64,000 nt of DNA from Streptomyces rapamycinicus NRRL 5491 (GTDB lineage Bacteria > Actinomycetota > Actinomycetes > Streptomycetales > Streptomycetaceae). The translations under genes were made by a program, and so were the position numbers. The stretch is taken from NCBI RefSeq assembly GCF_024298965.1, contig NZ_CP085193.1, forward strand, positions 2,604,001 to 2,668,000, read 5' to 3'. Shown here piece after piece: positions 19,041 through 32,283 of the stretch; positions within the stretch are counted from its first letter, which is position 1, and every line of letters starts with the position of its first letter. A model generated the notes under the pieces. The model saw only the letters and a list, made by a program, of their open reading frames with translations, searched no databases and was not told the DNA's origin.

Positions 19041-21206
19041 TCACCCGATGTCCAGGGGATCCACCCGCACCGCGGGGTCCCTGTCCCCCCGGGCCAGGCG
19101 GCGGGCCTTCGCCTCCTTGAGGGCCGCCGCGAGGGCGCTGCCCTGGCCGGGGCGGACCCGTAGCAGGGCGCGCTCCCAGACCTCGCCCGCGGGCGGGTCC
19201 CCGGGGCGGCGCGGGCGGCCGGGAGGCGGTGGGGGCAGCGGGACCGGACCCAGGGTCTCGGCCCCCTCGGGGAGCCGGGTCGAGGCGATCAGCTCGGCCA
19301 CCGCCTCCGCGGGGCCGGTCACGGCCGCCATCCGGGAGATCGGCGGGAAGCCCAGATCGGACCGCTCGGCCAGCTCGCGCGCCGCGTAACCGGCCGGGTC
19401 CCAGCGCACCAGCGCCTGGACGGGCCGCAGCGTCGGCTCGGCCATGATCACCACCGTGCCGCCCCGGCCGTCGTCGTCCTCCTCCCCATGGCCGCGGACC
19501 AGCGACGCCGCCTCCAGCCAGTGGCGCAGCGCGTCCTCGCCCGCGCGCAGATCGGGGCGGCCGAGCAGGGCCCAGCCGTCGAGCAGCAGCGCCGCGGCGT
19601 AGCCGCCCTCCGCGACCGGTTCGGCGCCCGGTGTGCTCACGACGAGCGCCGGACGGTCGGGGACGGACGTCAGCACATGGTCACGGCCCGAGGTGCGGAC
19701 GGGCACGGACGGAAAGGCGCGGCCCAGCTCCTCGGCGGTGCGCCGGGCGCCGACGACGGACGCCCGCAGCCGGACGCCCCCGCATTCGCGGCAGTGCCAG
19801 GCGGGCTCGTCCCGCCCGCACCAGCCACACACCAGATGGTCCGCGTCCCGCGCCTCCAGGGGGCCCGAGCAGTGCGCACAGCGCGCGGGCTCCCGGCAGC
19901 GCTCACAGGCCAGCTTCGGCACATAGCCCCGGCGCGGCACCTGCACCAGCACCGGGCCCCGGGTCAGCGCCTCCCGTACGGTCTGCCAGGCGATCGTGGG
20001 CAGCCGGGCGGCGCGGGCCTCGGCGTCCCGGGCCACCTCGCCCTCGTCGACCGTACGGATCAGCGGGGCGGCCGCCCGGACCCGCTCGCGGTCGGCTTCG
20101 AGCGGCCGGGCCCAGCCGTTCTCCACCAGCTGGGCGGCCTCGACGGTGCGGCCGAGGTCGCCCAGCAGAAAGCCGGTCTTCTCATGGACGGCGCGCAGCA
20201 GCAGCACGTCGCGGGCATGCGGCTGCGGCAGCCGGTCGTCGCTGTGGCTGCGGTCCCCGTCGTCCCAGATCCCCACCAGCCCGAGGTCCCGGACCGGTGC
20301 GAACATCGCGGCCCGGGTGCCCACCACCGCCCGCACCGAGCCCCGGCTGACCGCCAGCCAGCGGCGGTAGCGCTCCTCGGGCCCGAGGTCGGCGGTGAGC
20401 AGCACATGCCGCCCCGGGCCGCCGAGCACCTCCGTGAGCGCGGCGTCCACCCGCTCGGCGGTCCGCCCGTCGGGCACGACGACGAGCGCCCCGCGCCCGG
20501 ACGCGAGCGTGGCGGCCACGGCGGTGGCCCACTCCCGGGGCCAGTGCGGCCCGGGCAGCGCGGTCCATACGGCACGCGGCCGGTCCCCGCGCGCCAGCGC
20601 CTCCAGGAACCCGGGCCCGGCCGGATAGCGCGCCCAGCTCCCCGGCGCGGGCGGCTCCGGCGGGGGCAGCGGCGGCGGTGACGGCTCACCCTCGGCACGG
20701 GCGTTGCGCTTGGGCAGGGCCAGCTGGAGCACATCGGCGAGCGACCCGGCATACCGGTCGGCGACCGCCCGGCACAGCGCCAGCAGCCCGGGCCCCAGCA
20801 CCTGCTCCGTGGAGACCACCTGCGCGAGGGCGGCCAGCGGGCCCCGGTAGTCGGACTCGGCGACGCGCTCGATGATGTACCCGTCGAGCAGCCCGCCCCC
20901 CTCGCGCCGGCCCTCGCGCACCTTCCCCGCCCCGGCCCCGAACCGCACCCGCACCCGCACCCCGGGCCGGGCCTCGGCGTCCATCTCGGCCGGCACCGCG
21001 TAGTCCCACAGCTTGTCGAGGTGGACCGGCCCCTTGTCGACCAGCACCCGCGCCACCGGCCGCTCCGCGGCCAGCGCCGCCCCCCGCCAGGTCCGCGGCT
21101 TGGCCTTGGGCACCTTGGCCTTGCGCACCGTCTCCCGAATGAGCGCGAGCTGCTCCCCCTCCGGCACCTCCGCCGAATCCCTCGGCCGCTCGTCGTCCCT
21201 GCTCAC
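19041..21206 (-). CDS. priA: PriA-like primosomal protein N' lacking Walker motifs
   Basis: Replication-restart protein of 721 residues. The 3'-DNA-binding domain (VARVLVDKGPVHLDKLWDYAVPAE) and winged helix (YIIERVAESDYRGPLAALAQVVS) are present. The zinc region has the expected Cys pairs: CERCREPARCAHC, CGWCG and CRECG. In place of the helicase Walker A (GxxGxGKT) the sequence reads ALPGPHWPREW, and the Walker B DEEH position is WDDGDRSHSDD, so ATP hydrolysis is not expected. This loss is known for actinobacterial PriA, which is thought to act as a scaffold. ATG 21206 start. It follows metK on the same strand after a strong terminator. Confidence 0.88.
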   Translation of the reverse strand: MSRDDERPRDSAEVPEGEQLALIRETVRKAKVPKAKPRTWRGAALAAERPVARVLVDKGPVHLDKLWDYAVPAEMDAEARPGVRVRVRFGAGAGKVREGRREGGGLLDGYIIERVAESDYRGPLAALAQVVSTEQVLGPGLLALCRAVADRYAGSLADVLQLALPKRNARAEGEPSPPPLPPPEPPAPGSWARYPAGPGFLEALARGDRPRAVWTALPGPHWPREWATAVAATLASGRGALVVVPDGRTAERVDAALTEVLGGPGRHVLLTADLGPEERYRRWLAVSRGSVRAVVGTRAAMFAPVRDLGLVGIWDDGDRSHSDDRLPQPHARDVLLLRAVHEKTGFLLGDLGRTVEAAQLVENGWARPLEADRERVRAAAPLIRTVDEGEVARDAEARAARLPTIAWQTVREALTRGPVLVQVPRRGYVPKLACERCREPARCAHCSGPLEARDADHLVCGWCGRDEPAWHCRECGGVRLRASVVGARRTAEELGRAFPSVPVRTSGRDHVLTSVPDRPALVVSTPGAEPVAEGGYAAALLLDGWALLGRPDLRAGEDALRHWLEAASLVRGHGEEDDDGRGGTVVIMAEPTLRPVQALVRWDPAGYAARELAERSDLGFPPISRMAAVTGPAEAVAELIASTRLPEGAETLGPVPLPPPPPGRPRRPGDPPAGEVWERALLRVRPGQGSALAAALKEAKARRLARGDRDPAVRVDPLDIG

Positions 21207-21245
21207 AGATCAAGTCTTAGCAGACCGCACGGACAGGAAGGCGAG

Positions 21246-21282
21246 CGAAGGCCCGGACGCCGCAGGGGCGTCCGGGCCTTCG
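21246..21282 (-). terminator. metK terminator
   Basis: A perfect 16-bp GC-rich stem (CGAAGGCCCGGACGCC, 21246-21261, with 21267-21282) and 5-nt loop lie 28 bp after the metK stop and before priA. It has no long T-run, as is usual in Streptomyces. Confidence 0.8.
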
Positions 21283-21309
21283 TCGGGGTCCGGGGATCGG
21301 GCCGGGGGC

Positions 21310-22518
21310 TTACAGACCCGCCGCCGCGCGGAGGGCGTCGACGCGGTCGGTGCGCTCCCAGGTGAAGTCGGAGTGCTCACGGCCGAAGTGGCCGTACGCC
21401 GCGGTCTGGGCGTAGATCGGGCGGAGCAGGTCGAGGTCGCGGATGATCGCGGCCGGGCGGAGGTCGAAGACCTGGGAGATGGCCTTCTCGATCTTCTCGG
21501 CGTCGACCGCCGCCGTGCCGAAGGTCTCGACGAAGAGGCCGACCGGCTCGGCCTTGCCGATGGCGTACGCGACCTGCACCTCGCAGCGCTGGGCGAGGCC
21601 GGCGGCCACCACGTTCTTGGCGACCCAGCGCATGGCGTAGGCGGCGGAGCGGTCGACCTTGGAGGGGTCCTTGCCGGAGAAGGCGCCGCCGCCGTGGCGG
21701 GACATGCCGCCGTAGGTGTCGATGATGATCTTGCGGCCGGTGAGGCCGGCGTCGCCCATGGGGCCGCCGATCTCGAAGCGGCCGGTGGGGTTGACCAGCA
21801 GGCGGTAGCCCTCGGTGTCGAGCTTGATGCCGTCCTCGACCAGCTCGTTCAGCACGTGCTCGACCACGAATTCCCGGATGTCGGGCGCCAGCAGCGAGTC
21901 AAGGTCGATGTCGGAGGCGTGCTGCGAGGAGACGACGACGGTGTCCAGGCGGACCGCCTTGTGGCCGTCGTACTCGATGGTGACCTGGGTCTTGCCGTCC
22001 GGGCGCAGGTAGGGGATGGTCCCGTTCTTGCGGACGTCGGACAGCCGGCGGGAGAGCCGGTGCGCCAGGTTGATCGGCAGCGGCATCAGCTCGGGTGTCT
22101 CGTCGCAGGCGTACCCGAACATCAGGCCCTGGTCGCCCGCGCCCTGCTTGTCCAGCTCGTCCTCGTCGCCCTCGACCCGGAGCTCGTAGGCGGAGTCCAC
22201 ACCCTGGGCGATGTCCGGGGACTGTGAGCCGATCGACACCGAGACGCCGCAGGAGGCGCCGTCGAAGCCCTTCTTCGACGAGTCGTAGCCGATTTCGAGG
22301 ATCTTGTTCCGCACGAGCGCCGCGATCGGCGCGTACGCCTTGGTCGTCACCTCGCCGGCCACGTGCACCAGGCCGGTGGTGATCAAGGTCTCGACCGCGA
22401 CCCGGGAGTGCGGGTCCTCCCGCAGAAGGGCGTCGAGAATGGTGTCGCTGATCTGGTCAGCGATCTTGTCGGGGTGACCCTCGGTGACAGATTCCGAGGT
22501 GAACAGGCGGCGGGACAC
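21310..22518 (-). CDS. metK: S-adenosylmethionine synthetase
   Basis: Makes SAM from ATP and methionine; cytosolic tetramer, 402 residues. All three domains are intact: [24 protein letters not shown] (ATP and Mg binding), the flexible loop [26 protein letters not shown], the P-loop-like [18 protein letters not shown] and the SAM synthetase signature, ending with [19 protein letters not shown] 22518 (VSRRLF) has GGGAG 7 nt upstream. The 276-bp upstream spacer to coaBC contains no recognisable SAM riboswitch; a TTGACC (near 22621-22626) with a poorly spaced TAAACT may be the promoter. SAM level is tied to differentiation in streptomycetes. Confidence 0.97.
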   Translation of the reverse strand: MSRRLFTSESVTEGHPDKIADQISDTILDALLREDPHSRVAVETLITTGLVHVAGEVTTKAYAPIAALVRNKILEIGYDSSKKGFDGASCGVSVSIGSQSPDIAQGVDSAYELRVEGDEDELDKQGAGDQGLMFGYACDETPELMPLPINLAHRLSRRLSDVRKNGTIPYLRPDGKTQVTIEYDGHKAVRLDTVVVSSQHASDIDLDSLLAPDIREFVVEHVLNELVEDGIKLDTEGYRLLVNPTGRFEIGGPMGDAGLTGRKIIIDTYGGMSRHGGGAFSGKDPSKVDRSAAYAMRWVAKNVVAAGLAQRCEVQVAYAIGKAEPVGLFVETFGTAAVDAEKIEKAISQVFDLRPAAIIRDLDLLRPIYAQTAAYGHFGREHSDFTWERTDRVDALRAAAGL

Positions 22519-22794
22519 ATCGCTCCCTGGGGTTGCAGCGGCTGCTGGCTGATCATGGTCGGGACCGCGCGGGGGCTGCGCCCGATGCGGTTCCTGGGCC
22601 AGTTTATCCGGCACGTCCACCGGTCAAGCATCCCCGTCCCACAGAACGGGCAGGCCCGTGACCGGGAACATACCTTGCCTCAGGCCGAAATACAGCCCCA
22701 CCCCGCCGTGGCAGGAATGTGTCATGAGCCCGATCGGCCGTGTCCCGCCCCTGCCGAACCTGTGGAGAAGTCCCGGCAAGCCTCCGTCCCGCGC

Positions 22795-24003
22795 TCAGCC
22801 CAGGCGGCGGGCCACCAGGTCCCAGACGGTGTCGGCGAGCGCGCCCTTGGGGCCGTACGGCACGGGCGTCTCGGTGCCGTCGGCGCCGAGCACCACGGCC
22901 TCATTGGTCTCGGCGCCGAAGGTCTTGTGCTCCCCGACCTCGTTCACCACCAGCAGATCGCAGCCCTTGCGGGCCAGCTTCGCGCGCCCGTTCGCGAGCA
23001 CGTCGTCGGTCTCGGCGGCGAAGCCGACCACGATCTGACCGGGGCGGGCGCGCTCCGCGGAGATCTCGGCGAGGATGTCCGGATTCCGTACCAGGGCGAC
23101 CGGCTCGGGCTCCTGGCCATCGCGCTTCTTGATCTTCCCCTCGGCGTACCGCGCGGGGCGGAAATCGGCGACGGCGGCGGCCATGACCACGGCGTCGGCG
23201 TCCGCGGCGGCCTTGAGGACGGCCTCCCGCAGCTGTGCCGCGGTGCCCGCGCGCACCACGTCGGCGCCGGCCGGGTCGGGCAGCTCGCTGTTGGCCGAGA
23301 CGAGCGTCACCCGCGCGCCCCGGGCGACGGCGGCGCGGGCCAGGGCGTACCCCTGGCGGCCGGTGGAGCGGTTGCCGAGGAAGCGCACCGGGTCCAGCGG
23401 CTCGCGGGTGCCTCCGGCGCTGACCACGACATGGCGTCCGGCCAGATCGGCGGTGAGCGCCTCGCTGCCGCGGGCCAGCACCCGGCGGCAGACCTCGAAG
23501 ATCTCCCCGGGGTCCGGCAGCCGCCCCTTGCCGGTGTCCACGCCGGTCAGCCGCCCCACGGCGGGTTCGATGACGATGGCGCCGCGGCGGCGCAGCGTCG
23601 CCACGTTCTCCTGGGTGGCGGGGTGCTCCCACATCTCGGTGTGCATCGCGGGCGCGAAGACGACCGGACAGCGCGCGGTGAGCAGCGTATTGGTGAGCAG
23701 GTCGTCCGCCAGGCCGTGGGCGGCCTTGGCGAGCAGACCGGCGGTGGCGGGGGCGATCACGACCAGATCGGCGGACTGGCCGATGCGGACGTGGGGCACC
23801 TCGTGGACGGACTCCCAGACCTCGGTCGTCGCCGGATGCCCGGACAGCGCCGACCAGGTCGCCTCGCCGACGAAGTGCAGCGCCGAGGCGGTCGGCACGA
23901 CGCGTACGTCATGGCCGGACTCGGTGAGACGGCGCAGCAGCTCGCACGCCTTGTAGGCGGCGATCCCGCCACTGACGCCCAGGACCACCTCGGGCTTGTC
24001 CAT
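22795..24003 (-). CDS. coaBC: Bifunctional phosphopantothenoylcysteine decarboxylase/synthetase CoaBC
   Basis: Two steps of coenzyme A synthesis in one 402-residue protein. The N-terminal flavoprotein decarboxylase (1 to about 185) has VSGGIAAYKACELLRRL, the catalytic His in ALHFVGEATWSAL, and the PAMxxxMW motif as APAMHTEMW with His instead of the usual Asn, as in mycobacterial homologues from memory. The synthetase half (190-402) has VVVSAGGTREPLDPVRFLGNRSTGRQG (nucleotide loop), AAAVADFRPA and KxKK-like EGKIKKRDG. It lies between metK and rpoZ on the same strand. Confidence 0.95.
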   Translation of the reverse strand: MDKPEVVLGVSGGIAAYKACELLRRLTESGHDVRVVPTASALHFVGEATWSALSGHPATTEVWESVHEVPHVRIGQSADLVVIAPATAGLLAKAAHGLADDLLTNTLLTARCPVVFAPAMHTEMWEHPATQENVATLRRRGAIVIEPAVGRLTGVDTGKGRLPDPGEIFEVCRRVLARGSEALTADLAGRHVVVSAGGTREPLDPVRFLGNRSTGRQGYALARAAVARGARVTLVSANSELPDPAGADVVRAGTAAQLREAVLKAAADADAVVMAAAVADFRPARYAEGKIKKRDGQEPEPVALVRNPDILAEISAERARPGQIVVGFAAETDDVLANGRAKLARKGCDLLVVNEVGEHKTFGAETNEAVVLGADGTETPVPYGPKGALADTVWDLVARRLG

Positions 24004-24100
24004 CGCTCGGCTCTCCCCACCGGGTACGTCGTATGCCGCATCGGGCGTTACGTCCAGTCACGGTACGCCGGGTCGGTTCACGTACCCATGACACACCACG

Positions 24101-24122
24101 GGCCCGGCATCGCTGCCGGGCC
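24101..24122 (-). terminator. Hairpin after rpoZ
   Basis: GGCCCGGCA (24101-24109) pairs with TGCCGGGCC (24114-24122) with a 4-nt TCGC loop, 22 bp after the rpoZ stop. It is a short but perfect stem, possibly only partly terminating. Confidence 0.6.
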
Positions 24123-24144
24123 GATGGCGCAAGCGATCCGAAAC

Positions 24145-24417
24145 CTACTGGGCGGGGCCCTCGATGGCCTCGGAGGTCAGCAGGCCCGCGTTGATCTCAC
24201 GGAGCGCGATCGAGAGGGGCTTCTCGTGGACGTGGGTGTCCACGAGGGGGCCGACGTACTCGAGCAGGCCCTCACCGAGCTGGGAGTAGTACGCGTTGAT
24301 CTGACGCGCGCGCTTGGCCGCGTAGATCACCAGGCTGTACTTGGAGTCGGTGGCCTCGAGCAGCTCATCAATCGGAGGGTTGATGATCCCCTCGGGCGCG
24401 GTCATGGGAGAGGACAC
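24145..24417 (-). CDS. rpoZ: RNA polymerase omega subunit
   Basis: Ninety-residue omega subunit that helps assemble RNA polymerase by chaperoning beta'. It shows [20 protein letters not shown] then [12 protein letters not shown], the conserved fold region, and [17 protein letters not shown] 24417 ([10 protein letters not shown]) is preceded by an AAGGAAGG stretch. It is downstream of gmk by 46 bp on the same strand and likely cotranscribed with it. Confidence 0.95.
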   Translation of the reverse strand: MSSPMTAPEGIINPPIDELLEATDSKYSLVIYAAKRARQINAYYSQLGEGLLEYVGPLVDTHVHEKPLSIALREINAGLLTSEAIEGPAQ

Positions 24418-24463
24418 TCTCTAGCCTTCCTTATTTCGCCTGATGGCAAGAGTGAATCGAAGA

Positions 24464-25030
24464 TCAAGCCACTCGCATCAAGGCTAGCAGCTCATTCGCC
24501 ACGTCCTCGACGGAGGTATTGACCAAGGTCGTATCGAATTCTGACTCGGCGGCCAGCTCGGTCCGCGCGGCCTCCAGCCGCCGCTCGATCACCTCGGGCG
24601 CCTCGGTGCCCCGGCCGGTGAGCCGACGCACCAGCTCCTCCCAGCTCGGCGGAGCGAGGAAGACCAGCTGCGCCTCCGGCATGGACTCGCGGATCTGCCG
24701 GGCGCCCTGCAGATCGATCTCCAGCAGCACCGGCTCGCCCGCTCCGAGGCGGTCCATGACCGCCTCGCGCGGGGTGCCGTAGCGGTTGCCCGCGAATTCG
24801 GCCCACTCCAGCAGCTCACCATTGGCTATGAGCTTGTCGAACTCCCCGTCGTCCACGAAGAAGTAATGGACGCCGTCCCGCTCCCCGGGGCGCGGTCGCC
24901 GGGTCGTGGCGGATACCGAGAGCCAGACCTCGGGGTGTTCCTTGCGCATATGGGCGACGACCGTGCTCTTGCCGACCCCGGAGGGGCCGGAGAGCACGGT
25001 CAGTCGCGGTCGTGCGGAGTGTGCTGCCAT
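24464..25030 (-). CDS. gmk: Guanylate kinase
   Basis: Phosphorylates GMP to GDP with ATP (188 aa). P-loop [13 protein letters not shown] (14-26), GMP-binding [22 protein letters not shown], lid and [13 protein letters not shown] are all present. It lies between sIHF and rpoZ, 48 bp after sIHF, a gene order conserved in Streptomyces. With guaB1 and relA in the same window it belongs to guanine-nucleotide control. Confidence 0.96.
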   Translation of the reverse strand: MAAHSARPRLTVLSGPSGVGKSTVVAHMRKEHPEVWLSVSATTRRPRPGERDGVHYFFVDDGEFDKLIANGELLEWAEFAGNRYGTPREAVMDRLGAGEPVLLEIDLQGARQIRESMPEAQLVFLAPPSWEELVRRLTGRGTEAPEVIERRLEAARTELAAESEFDTTLVNTSVEDVANELLALMRVA

Positions 25031-25078
25031 GGAGCGATTATCCAGGTTCCCGGGAGCGCCTGGAAACGCCGGGCCGGG

Positions 25079-25402
25079 TCAGCCGGCGGCGCCGCCGAAC
25101 TCACGCTCGAGCGACGCGATCTGGTTGGAGCCCAGACCCCGCACACGACGGCTCTCGGAGATGCCGAGCCGCTCCATGATCTGCTTGGCGCGGACCTTGC
25201 CGACGCCGGGCAGGGACTCGAGGAGAGCGGACACCTTCATCTTGCCGATGACATCGTTCTCCTGGCCCTGCTTGATGACCTCGTGCAGGGAGGCGCCGGA
25301 GTGCTTGAGTCGATTCTTGACCTCGGCGCGCTCCCGGCGAGCCGCGGCGGCCTTTTCTAGCGCGGCTGCGCGCTGTTCAGGGGTAAGGGGCGGAAGAGCC
25401 AC
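25079..25402 (-). CDS. sihF: Streptomyces integration host factor sIHF (actinobacterial mIHF family)
   Basis: Basic 107-residue nucleoid-associated protein that binds and bends DNA without sequence specificity and affects sporulation and antibiotic production in S. coelicolor. The long N-terminal helix (LTPEQRAAALEKAAAARRER) and helix-two-turns-helix (LLESLPGVGKVRAKQIMERL then GISESRRVRGLG) with the conserved SNQIASLEREF end are complete. It begins the sihF-gmk-rpoZ unit. Confidence 0.95.
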   Translation of the reverse strand: MALPPLTPEQRAAALEKAAAARRERAEVKNRLKHSGASLHEVIKQGQENDVIGKMKVSALLESLPGVGKVRAKQIMERLGISESRRVRGLGSNQIASLEREFGGAAG

Positions 25403-25510
25403 GCCTACGTCACCTCGGATGTCGAACTGTCGGATATGGACCGGTGAGGAACCTAGTCGCCCCTCACCTGGGGAGCAACGCGCAACGCAGCGCGCGTTCG
25501 CTCTCGTCGG

Positions 25511-25539
25511 AGACTAGCGGCCGATCCCGCTCCAGTCAG
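25511..25539 (-). promoter_or_regulatory. Candidate sihF promoter
   Basis: Leftward CTGACT (25534-25539), 17-bp spacer, TAGTCT (25511-25516), about 110 bp before the sihF start in a 203-bp spacer after pyrF. Fit to the vegetative consensus is fair only. Confidence 0.35.
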
Positions 25540-25605
25540 CGAGAACAGACGAAAAGTCCTGGTCAGACTCGCTCGACTCGGACATTTACGGACAAAGCAG
25601 CCGGG

Positions 25606-26466
25606 TTATTCGGCCACGGCACGCACTTCATCAGCCATTCGGGAGGCCGCCGCGACCAGCGACGCGGCGTCCGGACCGTGCCGGAGCACCCCCCGGCTGA
25701 CGCTCGGAAGAACATTTCGCACCGCCGCGCCGAACACCGCCGGAAGATCGGCGGGGGTCGCGCCCTGGGCCCCGATGCCGGGGGCCAGCAGCGGCCCGTC
25801 GATCGCCAGATCGGCGCCCAGCCGGTGCGCGGTGCCGCCGAGCGTGGCCCCGACGACGGCCCCGTACGAGCCGAGGCGGCCCTCCGCGGCCTCGGCGGCG
25901 TTCTCGGCCTTGAGCGCGGTCAGCACGGAGGCCGCCACGGTCGTCCCGTCGGGCCGTACCGCGTGCTGCACCTCCGCGCCCTCCGGGTTGGACGTCAGCG
26001 CCAGCGCGAAGACGCCCGCTCCCGCCGCCCGCGCCGCCTCCAGCGCCGGGCGCAGCGAGCCGAAGCCGAGGTACGGGCTGACGGTGACCGCGTCCGAGAA
26101 CAGCGGGCCGGCCGGATCCAGATAGGCGGAGGCGTACGCGGCCATGGTCGAGCCGATGTCGCCGCGCTTGGCGTCCATCAGCACCAGCGCCCCGGCGGCG
26201 CGGGCGTCGGCGACGGCCCGCTCCAGCACCGCGATGCCGCGGGAGCCGAACCGCTCGAAGAAGGCCGACTGCGGCTTGAGGACGGCGACCTTGCCGGCGA
26301 GGGCGTCGACAACCGTACGGGTGAACCGCTCCAAGCCCGCGATGTCGTCCCCGAGCCCCCAGTCGGCGAGCAGCGAGGCGTGCGGGTCGATGCCGACGCA
26401 GAGCGGGCCGCGGGCGTCCATGGCGCCGCGCAGGCGCGCACCGAAGGGTTCGGCGGTGTCGGTCAC
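25606..26466 (-). CDS. pyrF: Orotidine 5'-phosphate decarboxylase (type II, actinobacterial)
   Basis: Last step of UMP synthesis. 286 residues, the longer subfamily of actinobacteria. CVGIDPHASLLADWGL opens the barrel; the catalytic DAKRGDIGSTMAAYA has the Lys-Asp pair; VSPYLGFGSL, ALTSNPEGAEVQ and LLAPGIGAQGATPAD complete the phosphate site. It is separated from pyrD by 183 bp with hairpins, so it may be weaker or separately expressed. Confidence 0.95.
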   Translation of the reverse strand: MTDTAEPFGARLRGAMDARGPLCVGIDPHASLLADWGLGDDIAGLERFTRTVVDALAGKVAVLKPQSAFFERFGSRGIAVLERAVADARAAGALVLMDAKRGDIGSTMAAYASAYLDPAGPLFSDAVTVSPYLGFGSLRPALEAARAAGAGVFALALTSNPEGAEVQHAVRPDGTTVAASVLTALKAENAAEAAEGRLGSYGAVVGATLGGTAHRLGADLAIDGPLLAPGIGAQGATPADLPAVFGAAVRNVLPSVSRGVLRHGPDAASLVAAASRMADEVRAVAE

Positions 26467-26649
26467 GGGGGTCTCCTTGGGGGTTCTGGGCTGCTGACCG
26501 GGTGGGTGGTGTCCCCTCCCCGCCCCTTCCCGATCCTGGGGGCACGCCCCCAGGCCACCAGGCCCCCGGGCGGCCCGGGGCCGGAGGGCCGGGGCCGCTC
26601 GCGGCGGGGTCTGGGGCGGAGCCCCAAGGGCGGGATGGGCGGGAAGCCG
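26467..26649. other. GC-rich spacer between pyrD and pyrF with two hairpins
   Basis: CCTGGGGGC/GCCCCCAGG at 26535-26554 is a 9-bp perfect stem, and TGGGGC-GGA-GCCCCA lies at 26612-26626. The second, in the context GGGGTCTGGGGCGGAGCCCC, is a motif I know to be frequent between Streptomyces genes. No open gene. Confidence 0.5.
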
Positions 26650-27759
26650 CTACGCCGTCGGCTCCGGCGCGTCCGCGCCGATCGCGTCGGCGAGCGTGGC
26701 GTACGGGCTTTCGGCGAGCCGGGCCGCCAGGCCGTGGTGGATCTCGCGGGTCCAGAACGGCCCGCGGTAGATGAACGCGCTGTAGCCCTGTACCAGCGTC
26801 GCCCCCGCGAGGATGCGCTCCCAGGCGTCGTCCGCGGTCTCGATCCCGCCGACCCCGACCAGGGTCAGCCGGTCCCCCACCCGGGCGTACAGGCGGCGCA
26901 GCACCTCCAGGGAGCGCGCCTTGAGGGGCGCGCCGGACAGGCCGCCGGTCTCGGCGGTGAGCCGGGCGGGGGAGGTGAGGCCGAGGCCGTCGCGCGCGAT
27001 GGTGGTGTTCGTCGCGATGATGCCGTCCAGACCGAGCTCGACCGCCAGATCGGCGACCGCGTCCACGTCCTCGTCGGCGAGATCCGGCGCGATTTTGACC
27101 AGAAGTGGCACCCTGCGGCCGGTGACCGTGCGGTCCGCGGCCTCGCGGACCGCGGTCAGCAGCGGCCGCAGATGGTCCACGGCCTGGAGATTCCGCAGCC
27201 CGGGGGTATTGGGCGAGGAGACGTTGACGACGAGGTAGTCGGCGTGGGCGGCGAGCCGCTCGGTGGAGGTCACATAGTCGGCGACGGCCTCCGCCTCCGG
27301 GACGACCTTCGTCTTGCCGATGTTGACGCCGACCGTCGTGCGGAAGGCCGGGCGCCGGGCCGCGAGGCGGGCCGCGACCGCCGCCGAGCCCTCGTTGTTG
27401 AAGCCCATCCGGTTGATCAGGGCGCGGTCGGCGACCAGCCGGAAGAGCCGCCGCTTGGGGTTGCCGGGCTGCGGCTGGGCGGTGACCGTGCCGATCTCGA
27501 CATGGTCGAAGCCCAGCATGGCCATGCCGTCGATCCCGGCGGCGTTCTTGTCGAATCCGGCGGCGAGCCCGAAGGGCCCGTGCATCCGCAGGCCCAGCGC
27601 CTCGGTGCGCAGCGCCTTGTCACGTGGGGCGAGGACGGCCGCGACGAAGGTGCGCAGGACGGGGACACGGGCGGCCAGCCGGATCCAGCCGAAGGCCAGG
27701 TGGTGGGCCTTCTCCGGGTCCATGCGCCGGAAGAGCAGGTTGAAGAGCAGCGAGTACAT
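26650..27759 (-). CDS. pyrD: Dihydroorotate dehydrogenase (class 2, quinone-dependent)
   Basis: Oxidises dihydroorotate to orotate, passing electrons to the quinone pool at the membrane face; 369 residues. The N-terminal extension [22 protein letters not shown] is the membrane-associating helix pair of class 2 enzymes. [42 protein letters not shown], the catalytic-Ser region [25 protein letters not shown] and [15 protein letters not shown] (FMN phosphate) follow. ATG 27759 is chosen because upstream residues do not match the family. About 80 bp behind carB. Confidence 0.95.
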   Translation of the reverse strand: MYSLLFNLLFRRMDPEKAHHLAFGWIRLAARVPVLRTFVAAVLAPRDKALRTEALGLRMHGPFGLAAGFDKNAAGIDGMAMLGFDHVEIGTVTAQPQPGNPKRRLFRLVADRALINRMGFNNEGSAAVAARLAARRPAFRTTVGVNIGKTKVVPEAEAVADYVTSTERLAAHADYLVVNVSSPNTPGLRNLQAVDHLRPLLTAVREAADRTVTGRRVPLLVKIAPDLADEDVDAVADLAVELGLDGIIATNTTIARDGLGLTSPARLTAETGGLSGAPLKARSLEVLRRLYARVGDRLTLVGVGGIETADDAWERILAGATLVQGYSAFIYRGPFWTREIHHGLAARLAESPYATLADAIGADAPEPTA

Positions 27760-27839
27760 GAGGGGCTTTCTGCGCACGGCGGGAAGGGAGGCTCGCGAAG
27801 CGGGGAGGGGGACACCGACCGGTGTCCCCCTCCTTCGCC

Positions 27840-31143
<3,304 letters not shown>

Positions 31144-31151
<8 letters not shown>

Positions 31152-32283
31152 GCTGGCCCTCCATCAGGGACACGAAGCGGTCGAAAAGGTACGCGGCGTC
31201 ATGCGGACCGGCGGCGGCTTCGGGGTGGTACTGGACGCTGAACGCGGGGCGGTCGAGCAGCCGCAGCCCCTCGACCACGTTGTCGTTGAGGCAGACGTGG
31301 GAGACCTCGGCGCGGCCGAAGGGGGTGTCGGACGGCGCGTCGAGCGGGGCGTCCACGGCGAAGCCGTGGTTGTGGGCGGTGACCTCCACCTTGCCGGTGG
31401 TGCGGTCCTGCACCGGCTGGTTGATCCCTCGGTGGCCGTACTTCAGCTTGAAGGTGCCGAAGCCGAGCGCGCGGCCGAGGATCTGGTTGCCGAAGCAGAT
31501 GCCGAACAGCGGCGTGGAACGCTCCAGCACGGCCCGCATCAGGGAGACGGGGTGGTCGGCGGTGGCCGGGTCGCCGGGGCCGTTGGAGAAGAAGACCCCG
31601 TCCGGGTCCACCGCGTAGACGTCCTCGGCGGTGGCGGTCGCGGGCAGCACGTGCACCTCGATGCCGCGCTCGGCCATCCGCTGCGGGGTCATGCCCTTGA
31701 TGCCCAGGTCGATCGCGGCGACGGTGAACTTCCTGGTCCCGATCGCCGGGACGACGTAAGCCTCCTCGGTGGCCACCTCGCCGCTGAGGTCGGCGCCCTT
31801 CATCTGGGGGGCTTCGCGCACCTTCGCCAGCAGCGTGGCCTCGTCGGCGAGTGCCCCGCCGGAGAAGATGCCGACGCGCATGGCGCCGCGCTCGCGCAGA
31901 TGGCGGGTGAGGGCGCGGGTGTCGATCCCGCTGATGCCGACGACGCCCTGGGCGCCGAGCTCGTCGTCGAGCGAGCGGCGGGAGCGCCAGTTGGAGGGCG
32001 TACGGGCCGGGTCGCGCACGACGTAGCCGGAGACCCAGATCCGCTTCGACTCCGGGTCCTCGTCGTTGACACCGGTGTTCCCGATGTGCGGGGCGGTCAT
32101 CACGACGACCTGGCGGTGGTAGGAGGGGTCGGTCAGGGTCTCCTGGTAGCCGGTCATCCCGGTGGAGAACACGGCCTCGCCGAAGGTCTCCCCCATGGCC
32201 CCGTAGGCCCGGCCGCGGAAGGTGCGGCCGTCCTCCAGGACGAGGACTGCGGGGCTCGTGGCCCCCCTGTTGGAGGTGGTCAT
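31144..32283 (-). CDS. carA: Carbamoyl-phosphate synthase small (glutaminase) subunit
   Basis: 379 residues. The N-terminal half ([42 protein letters not shown]) docks on CarB. The class I glutaminase half has the nucleophile Cys in [15 protein letters not shown] and the His/Glu of [17 protein letters not shown] 32283 overlaps the stop of the preceding membrane-protein gene (ATGA), so it is translationally coupled within the pyr operon. Confidence 0.97.

Noticed and set aside
22519..22794. SAM riboswitch upstream of metK
   Set aside because: No SAM-I/II/IV-like conserved core or terminator/anti-terminator arrangement was recognised.
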